In this document: positions 14,436 to 18,664 of the stretch, one piece after another
How the letters are laid out: each line of letters starts with the position of its first letter
Position numbering within the stretch: position 1 is the stretch's first letter
DNA from: CAZGSG01 sp964528095
GTDB lineage: Bacteria; Bacteroidota; Bacteroidia; Chitinophagales; Chitinophagaceae
NCBI GenBank assembly: GCA_964528095.1
Contig: CAZGSG010000105.1
Location: forward strand, 1-18,664
Direction of reading: 5' to 3'
Length of the DNA: 18,664 bases
Translations under genes and position numbers: made by a program
The notes under the pieces: generated by a model
What the model was told of the DNA's origin: nothing
The model's database searches: none
What the model saw: the letters and a program-made list of their open reading frames with translations, nothing else

Positions 14436-14564
14436 TTACAGGTAAATGCCATTTTTTAGCCTGTGGTGTTTTACACCTGTGCAATCTCTCTTAGTAGCGG
14501 AGCATGATGACAATACAAACAACGTAACTGCCACTGCAATTAAGCAAAGCAAAGACTTCTTCAT
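14436..14564 (-). CDS. Small (42-residue) lipoprotein
   Basis: This is a short gene with a complete lipoprotein signal: MKKSLLCLIAVAVTLFVLSS, then Cys21, with lipobox L18-S19-S20-C21. The mature peptide is only 22 residues (CSATKRDCTGVKHHRLKNG plus IYL): basic, with a second cysteine at 28 and a His pair. A strong terminator follows 23 bases after the stop, giving a monocistronic unit. Similar mini-lipoproteins ending in a KHxxxxxGxYL-like tail seem familiar from other Bacteroidota; function unknown. The final five residues (NGIYL) look constrained rather than random. Upstream bases 14565-14838 hold no other gene and no clear promoter, only A/T-rich sequence. Confidence 0.75.
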   Translation of the reverse strand: MKKSLLCLIAVAVTLFVLSSCSATKRDCTGVKHHRLKNGIYL

Positions 14565-14818
14565 GAGTACTTGAACGATTTAAAGCTGATCAAAAATTGG
14601 GTTACGGTAAATCAGAGGAGTTATCGGTAGAATTTCATCATCTTGTAGAAAACGAAAGTAATACCTCATTATTGTTTTTCATAATTAATGGGCAGTTTTT
14701 TTTGATCCCGGTCAGGGATATTTTCATTTATTCTTTTATCGTAAAAACACGATTTTTTGTCTGTAGCTATTATTGACACCTAAAACCGGTTTCGAAAACA
14801 GTATGCATTTCCTTCAAC

Positions 14819-14843
14819 AATAGGGGCTTGCACTACCCCTATT
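14819..14843 (-). terminator. Hairpin overlapping the deacetylase stop codon, possible terminator
   Basis: AATAGGGG (14819-14826) and CCCCTATT (14836-14843) make a perfect 8-bp stem with a 9-base loop. The TAG stop (14841-14839) lies within the first arm as read on the minus strand. The T-run after it is poor (TTGTTG), so termination may be weak or the stem may instead protect the 3' end. Confidence 0.45.
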
Positions 14844-15696
14844 TCTTAAGGTCCTTGTAACTGATCAACTGAATACCTTTTTTACGAATCAATTCTTTGA
14901 TCGTTGGGTCTGTCCAGATATCGGTAACACCCTGCCTGTCTGCCGCTACATTTTCATACCCTATATGATGAATAGCCTGCAACTCCGCGTCATTCAGGCC
15001 CGGGTGTTCCAGGAAGAGGTATGTTTTTCCGGGCTCCAGTTTATTCAGCATGCTGGAAAAACTTTTTTCTTTTTCCGCTACTGTAGTATGTGCCCCATCA
15101 TAGCCGGTATAGATCACCTGATAATCCTGCAGGTCGATATCGATCTTGTATTCCTTCGCCAGCTTTTTAGTAAGCGCGCTTATTTCTTTGCTGAGTTCGG
15201 TGCATCCCATGTGTGAAGACAGGTGGCTGACGCGCGGGATCTTTTTGAGGGCCAATTCAATCTGCGCGCGAAATTCTTTTTCGATCTCTTCTATTTTCCA
15301 TTTATTCTCTGATAAAGATTGCCCCGGATAATTCGCATTGCGATAGATCATCGGATAGAAATAACCATCGGAATCGCTGATGCTTTTGGAAGAAGTTAGA
15401 GGCCGCCATTTAATATTATCCCATTCGCTGCTCAATGCCAGGTGAATGCCTACATCAACTCCCGGGTTGGCCTCCAGCATTTTTACCGCTTCAGGGAACC
15501 AGGGAGAGGGAACGATCACTTCAATAGATTGAGTAATGCCTTCCCTGTACGTTTTTACCAGGGCCAGGTTGCCGCTATGTGAAAAGCCCATATCATCCCC
15601 TCTTATGATCAGGCGCGGAGGTGCTTGTGCTTTAGTTAGCAGAGATATTACCATAATTAATAAAAGCAGGAGTAGCCGGAGACTATACTGGTACAT
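14839..15696 (-). CDS. Secreted ChbG/YdjC-family carbohydrate deacetylase
   Basis: The enzyme belongs to the YdjC-like family, which removes N-acetyl groups from oligosaccharides such as chitobiose. The 285-residue chain starts with a signal peptide (about 1-24, LLLLLLIMVISLLTKAQA), so this member acts outside the cytoplasm, unlike E. coli ChbG. Family motifs are in order: RGDDMGFSHSGN (32-43, D34/D35 and H40), DVGIHLALSSEW (H85), HLSSHMGC (H158, H162; metal ligands) and LEHPG (230-234). The SPWFPEAVKML segment after the second strand is also typical. It is alone on its transcript: a hairpin overlaps its stop, and its start faces a dyad at 15703-15742 and the divergent lipoprotein gene. The true substrate is unknown. 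Confidence 0.88.
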   Translation of the reverse strand: MYQYSLRLLLLLLIMVISLLTKAQAPPRLIIRGDDMGFSHSGNLALVKTYREGITQSIEVIVPSPWFPEAVKMLEANPGVDVGIHLALSSEWDNIKWRPLTSSKSISDSDGYFYPMIYRNANYPGQSLSENKWKIEEIEKEFRAQIELALKKIPRVSHLSSHMGCTELSKEISALTKKLAKEYKIDIDLQDYQVIYTGYDGAHTTVAEKEKSFSSMLNKLEPGKTYLFLEHPGLNDAELQAIHHIGYENVAADRQGVTDIWTDPTIKELIRKKGIQLISYKDLKK

Positions 15697-15702
15697 ATGT
15701 TC

Positions 15703-15742
15703 GCTTATTTAATTAAACTTAGCGAAGTTTGGTTAAATAAGC
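15703..15742. promoter_or_regulatory. Long imperfect hairpin directly upstream of the deacetylase start
   Basis: GCTTATTTAA (15703-15712) pairs with TTAAATAAGC (15733-15742); after a 2-base mismatch, AAACTT (15715-15720) pairs with AAGTTT (15725-15730), leaving a 4-base loop AGCG. The 18-base arms end 6 bases before the ATG on the minus strand. It could be an operator or an RNA stem occluding translation start; no T-run suggests a terminator. Confidence 0.55.
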
Positions 15743-16055
15743 ACCTGGAACTTATTCAACCAGCCTACCAGTGGGTTTCCGAAATAAACTTGTAGCGCAT
15801 GTATTTCAATAGTGATTTCAAAGGAACTAACACAGAAAATGAGCGAAGGAAAAACTTAGCTATTTACACTGGGTTGAGCGAAGGAGCATTTTCACTGCAT
15901 GAAAATAGTCAGCTGCTACAGGGCCCTGTTAAAAAACATTTTTGAGATGGATTCCCGTCTCAGTGGTTCTTCACAACTGCTATTTTTTACTGGTTTTATT
16001 ATAATTTAGTCGTACGATAATGTTTAACCAGTATAATTAAAATGAACCCGCCGCT
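15743..16055. promoter_or_regulatory. Gene-free divergent intergenic region rich in dyads
   Basis: No ORF of note lies between the divergent genes starting at 15696 (-) and 16056 (+). Visible structure: direct repeats TGAGCGAAGGA at 15840-15850 and 15875-15885 (35 bases apart); ATTTTCA/TGAAAAT stem at 15888-15906; palindrome ACAGGGCCCTGT at 15918-15929; TGAGA/TCTCA at 15943-15962; TACTGGTT (15988-15995) inverted at AACCAGTA (16026-16033), enclosing ATTAT/ATAAT and palindrome TCGTACGA (16010-16017). The last dyad ends 22 bases before the lipoprotein ATG, as an operator would. No exact TAnnTTTG box was found. Confidence 0.4.
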
Positions 16056-16631
16056 ATGAGATATCCATTTCTATACCTTATTGTAATGATCTGCCTGCTA
16101 ACCGCCTGCAACAATGACAAAACAAAACAGGAACCCTCAGCCACTGATGCTACCAATACCTCAGCAGCAAACACAGATGATGAGTGGCAAAAAAAAGCAG
16201 AAGCCCTGCAAAAATTATCTCCCCATACGCTCGACCAGATGAAAGCCATGTTGCCCGCAGAAATAAACAGTATCGCACGTACCGATGCGTCTGCCCACAG
16301 TGCAATGGGAGCTCCTTATGCAAAAGGTGATTACCGTGCTAACGATTCAACAGAAATAACACTTAGCATATTCGATTGTGCAGGTGATGCAGGCGTGGGT
16401 ATCTACAATACACAATTCCTCATGCAAATGAAAATGGATGGGAAATCAGCAGATGAGGAGGAATATACAAGAACCATTGATTTCAACGGTAGCAAAGCCA
16501 TTGAGCATGCGGATACGGATGATAACAGCGCTATTTTTGTATGGCTGTCGGGAGATCGTCTGCTGATGACACTGGAAGGAAAGAACGTATCGATGGATGT
16601 GTTGAAGCGCGTTGCAGGGGGGATAAAATAA
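16056..16631 (+). CDS. Lipoprotein of unknown function
   Basis: The 191-residue protein has a lipoprotein signal: RYPFLYLIVMICLLTAC with lipobox L15-T16-A17-C18. A Thr/Ser/Asn/Asp-rich flexible linker follows (about 19-42), then a charged helix (WQKKAEALQKLSPHTLDQMK) and a compact alpha/beta domain: SAMGAPYAKGDYRANDSTEI, LSIFDCAGDAGVGIYN, YTRTIDFNGSKAIEHA, SAIFVWLSGDRLLMTLEGKN and a final helix MDVLKRVAGGIK. The segments 'DYRANDS', 'IFDCAGDAGVGIY' and 'TIDFNGSKAIE' seem familiar from other Bacteroidota hypothetical proteins, but I can give no function. The gene is monocistronic, with a divergent dyad-rich promoter region upstream and a hairpin terminator at 16760-16800. Confidence 0.85.
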   Translation: MRYPFLYLIVMICLLTACNNDKTKQEPSATDATNTSAANTDDEWQKKAEALQKLSPHTLDQMKAMLPAEINSIARTDASAHSAMGAPYAKGDYRANDSTEITLSIFDCAGDAGVGIYNTQFLMQMKMDGKSADEEEYTRTIDFNGSKAIEHADTDDNSAIFVWLSGDRLLMTLEGKNVSMDVLKRVAGGIK

Positions 16632-16701
16632 ACAGCAGTTGTACTCTGAATGCCTTTTTAATTTGATCTGTAGTTTATTGTTCGGAGTTTAAAGTTTTGC
16701 T

Positions 16702-16720
16702 TATTTGTAAAGTACAAATA
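16702..16720. promoter_or_regulatory. 8-bp inverted repeat, possible operator
   Basis: TATTTGTA (16702-16709) and TACAAATA (16713-16720) are perfect inverted copies with a 3-base spacer AAG. It lies 70 bases after the lipoprotein stop and about 113 bases before the oxidoreductase ATG, upstream of the terminator hairpin. It could be a regulator site or an mRNA 3' stem; A/T-rich, so modest support. Confidence 0.3.
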
Positions 16721-16759
16721 GGAATGCAGTTCCCTTAAACCAGGAACCTGGAACAAGGT

Positions 16760-16800
16760 CTGGTAGGGAGTATAATCCCTGACCAGGCTTTCTTATTTTT
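16760..16800 (+). terminator. Probable rho-independent terminator before the oxidoreductase gene
   Basis: CTGGT-AGGGA (16760-16769) pairs with TCCCT-(G)-ACCAG (16776-16786) around a 6-base loop, with a single bulged G; the tract GCTTTCTTATTTTT (16787-16800) follows. It would end the lipoprotein transcript about 130 bases after its stop and 33 bases before the next ATG. Confidence 0.6.
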
Positions 16801-16832
16801 AAGTAATTTCAGCTAACCGAAATAACTTCCAT

Positions 16833-18152
16833 ATGAAACGCAGACAGTTTCTTCAATCAGGCTCCGTTTATTTAGCAGGTGCGGGAATTGCCGGTATGTT
16901 GCCGGCCGGTCTGCTTGATCTCAGGAAAAAAATTGCAGCAAGTGACCAGATCAATATTGGCCTTATTGGTACGAAAGGCATGGGCTGGTCAGACCTCAGC
17001 GCTATGTTAAAAGATCCACGGGCCAAATGTGTTGCTCTATGTGATGTAGATAAAAATGTAATGGATGGCCGGGTGGCAGAATTAGGTAAAAAAAATATCT
17101 CCGTAGCGGCAGAAAAGGATTATCGCCGGTTATTAGACAATAAAGATATTCATGCCATCATTATAGGTACTCCTGACCACTGGCATTGCAAAATGATGGC
17201 CGATGCGGTTGCTGCAGGCAAACATGTATACGTTGAAAAACCTGCCGGCAATTCAATTGTGGAATGCAGCACAATGATAGCGGCACAGCAGAAATATAAA
17301 CATGCGGTACAGGTTGGACAATGGCAGCGGAGCAATAAACATTTTGCGGACGCAATGGAATATGTACACTCAGGCAAACTGGGCAATGTGCGTCTTGTAA
17401 AAGCCTGGGCATACCAGGGATGGATGAAAGCCATTCCACCAAAACCCGATAGTCAGGCACCGGAAGGCGTGGATTATGATCTATGGCTGGGACCAGCAAC
17501 CAAACGCCCTTTTAACCCTAATCGTTTTCATTTTAATTTTCGCTGGTACTGGGATTATGCCGGCGGGTTAATGACCGACTGGGGAGTGCATATGATCGAT
17601 TATGCGTTACTTGGAATGAAGGCTACCGTTCCCAAAAGTATTGTAGCGGCCGGAGGCAAATTTGCTTATCCCGATGACGCATCTGAAACACCGGATACAT
17701 TGACAACCGTTTTTGAATTTGATGGATTTAACCTGCAATGGGAACATGCAACAGGTATCGATGGCGGTCCATATAACCGGACCCATGGTGTTGCTTTTAT
17801 CGGCAATAATGGAACATTGGTAGTGGATCGCGGTGGCTGGGAAGTAATACCCGAAAAAGAAAATGGAAAAGATAAAATACCTGCTGTTGCCCATCAGCCT
17901 TCCTCAGACAATGGACTAGTGCTGCATACCCAAAATTTCCTGGATGTAATACAGTCAGGCAAACTGGAAGATCTTAAAGCGCCCATACAGGCAGGAGCCC
18001 ATGTGGCCACTGTTTGCCAAATGGGTAATATCGCCTATCGTACAGGGAAAAAAATCTACTGGCAGGCAGATAAAAATAAATTCAGTGATTCCGATGCCAA
18101 TAAATTACTGGAGGCAGTATATCATAACGGGTATAAAATACCCAAACCCTAA
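16833..18152 (+). CDS. Tat-exported Gfo/Idh/MocA-family NAD(P)-dependent oxidoreductase
   Basis: The 439-residue protein starts with a twin-arginine signal: MKRRQFLQSG (RRxFL) then a hydrophobic region LAGAGIAGMLPAGLL, so it is predicted to be exported folded with its cofactor. The Rossmann domain starts with NIGLIGTKGMG (41-51) and DV at 71-72; TPDHWHCKM (113-121) and YVEKPAGN (133-140, with the EKP lysine 136) are the family nucleotide/active-site signatures. The C-terminal alpha/beta domain has MTDWGVHMID (247-256), with D249/H253 as probable substrate-site residues. Members of this secreted Bacteroidota subgroup usually act on sugars or glycosides (some oxidise sugars with bound NAD). The true substrate is unknown. 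It has the usual length and faces the kbl gene with a 10-base gap. Confidence 0.9.
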   Translation: MKRRQFLQSGSVYLAGAGIAGMLPAGLLDLRKKIAASDQINIGLIGTKGMGWSDLSAMLKDPRAKCVALCDVDKNVMDGRVAELGKKNISVAAEKDYRRLLDNKDIHAIIIGTPDHWHCKMMADAVAAGKHVYVEKPAGNSIVECSTMIAAQQKYKHAVQVGQWQRSNKHFADAMEYVHSGKLGNVRLVKAWAYQGWMKAIPPKPDSQAPEGVDYDLWLGPATKRPFNPNRFHFNFRWYWDYAGGLMTDWGVHMIDYALLGMKATVPKSIVAAGGKFAYPDDASETPDTLTTVFEFDGFNLQWEHATGIDGGPYNRTHGVAFIGNNGTLVVDRGGWEVIPEKENGKDKIPAVAHQPSSDNGLVLHTQNFLDVIQSGKLEDLKAPIQAGAHVATVCQMGNIAYRTGKKIYWQADKNKFSDSDANKLLEAVYHNGYKIPKP

Positions 18153-18162
18153 ATACCGGTTT

Positions 18163-18664
18163 TTATTTTAATACACCCAACTCTTTTCCAATTTTAGTAA
18201 AGCCTGCAATTGCCTTATCCAAATGAGCCTGTTCATGCGCCGCACTTAGTTGCACCCTGATCCTTGCCTGGCCTTTGGCCACTACGGGAAAGAAAAATCC
18301 GATCACATAAATTCCTTCATCCAGCAATTTCGCAGCAAAGTTTTGCGCAAGTACCGCATCATATAACATGATGGGCACGATCGGGTGATCCCCTGGTTTG
18401 ATATCAAAACCAGCTTCCGTCATTTTAGTGCGGAAATAGCTGGTATTGTATTCAAGCTTATCTCTCAGGTCGGTTGTTTTTGTCAGCATGTCCAACACCG
18501 CAATAGATGCTCCCACAATAGAAGGCGCTACCGTATTGCTGAATAAATAGGGTCTTGATTTCTGCCGAAGCATTTCTATCACTTCTTTTTTGCCCGAAGT
18601 AAATCCACCGGAAGCGCCACACAATGCCTTACCGAGTGTGCCCGTAATAATATCGATCTTACCC
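18163..18664 (-). CDS. kbl: Glycine C-acetyltransferase (2-amino-3-ketobutyrate CoA ligase), C-terminal part
   Basis: The frame is open to the window edge, so the N-terminal half is missing; the last 167 residues are present. They begin GKIDIITGTLGKALCGASGG: the lysine in TGTLGKAL is the PLP Schiff-base residue of the alpha-oxoamine synthase family. LRQKSRPYLFSNTVAP is the Kbl-specific segment, followed by GDHPIVPIMLYD, GIYVIGFFFPVVAKGQARIR and a final helix rich in HEQAHLDKAI. Kbl cleaves 2-amino-3-oxobutyrate with CoA into glycine and acetyl-CoA, the second step of threonine breakdown; threonine dehydrogenase is not in the window. An apparent TTG start at 18624 is internal, not real. Confidence 0.9.
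   Translation of the reverse strand, partial: GKIDIITGTLGKALCGASGGFTSGKKEVIEMLRQKSRPYLFSNTVAPSIVGASIAVLDMLTKTTDLRDKLEYNTSYFRTKMTEAGFDIKPGDHPIVPIMLYDAVLAQNFAAKLLDEGIYVIGFFFPVVAKGQARIRVQLSAAHEQAHLDKAIAGFTKIGKELGVLK

Noticed and set aside
14705..14719. ATCCC/GGGAT hairpin next to a run of eight T
   Set aside because: The T-run precedes the stem on the plus strand and becomes A on the minus strand, so it is on the wrong side for a terminator of the minus-strand deacetylase; only 5 bp of stem.
18163..18624. Kbl fragment starting at an internal TTG (18624)
   Set aside because: The frame continues to the window edge with conserved Kbl sequence (IDIITGTLGKAL), so it is a gene cut by the window, not a short protein.

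Overview
The window looks like chromosomal DNA from a member of the Bacteroidota, most likely a Chitinophagaceae-like soil or freshwater bacterium. Reasons: a long-form IspG, BatB/BatC aerotolerance-type proteins, an LpxL-type acyltransferase, several lipoproteins with Bacteroidota-style lipoboxes, no strong Shine-Dalgarno sequences, one good TAnnTTTG-type -7 box, and A/T-rich spacers rich in AATTCAAAATT strings. The assignment rests on gene content and remembered family resemblance, not on a search.

Layout. 1-1603 (+): the tail of an ArsR-type repressor, its terminator, then a CstB-like persulfide dioxygenase/rhodanese fusion. 1677-4415 (-): a tight four-gene signalling operon (lipoprotein, 7-TM protein, sensor-less histidine kinase, NarL-type response regulator). 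4576-7099 (-): nadB and lpxL. 7100-7576: a gene-free stretch with a nested inverted-repeat element. 7577-12744 (-): batB, batC, ispG, a YhhN-type membrane protein and a VOC protein. 12918-14316 (-): a class D beta-lactamase lipoprotein and a secreted protein of unknown function. 14436-14564 (-): a 42-residue lipoprotein with its own terminator. 14839-15696 (-): a secreted ChbG/YdjC-type deacetylase. 15697-16055: a regulatory region rich in dyads between divergent genes. 16056-18152 (+): an unknown lipoprotein and a Tat-exported Gfo/Idh/MocA oxidoreductase. 18163-18664 (-): the C-terminal part of Kbl, cut by the window edge.

Most of the window is ordinary core metabolism and envelope biology (NAD, isoprenoid and lipid A synthesis, threonine/glycine breakdown). 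The best leads are: (1) ispG has an in-frame TGA; the 32 codons after it still encode a normal-looking IspG tail and end in an ATGA overlap with the next gene, so this is a nonsense mutation, a recoding event or a sequence error. (2) In the four-gene signalling operon the sensing seems to have moved from the kinase to a separate 7-TM protein and a lipoprotein. (3) A ~198-bp nested palindromic element built from CACGGA/TCCGTG arms. (4) A/T-rich inverted repeats that begin at or next to stop codons. I saw no CRISPR array, transposase, phage gene, rRNA or tRNA.
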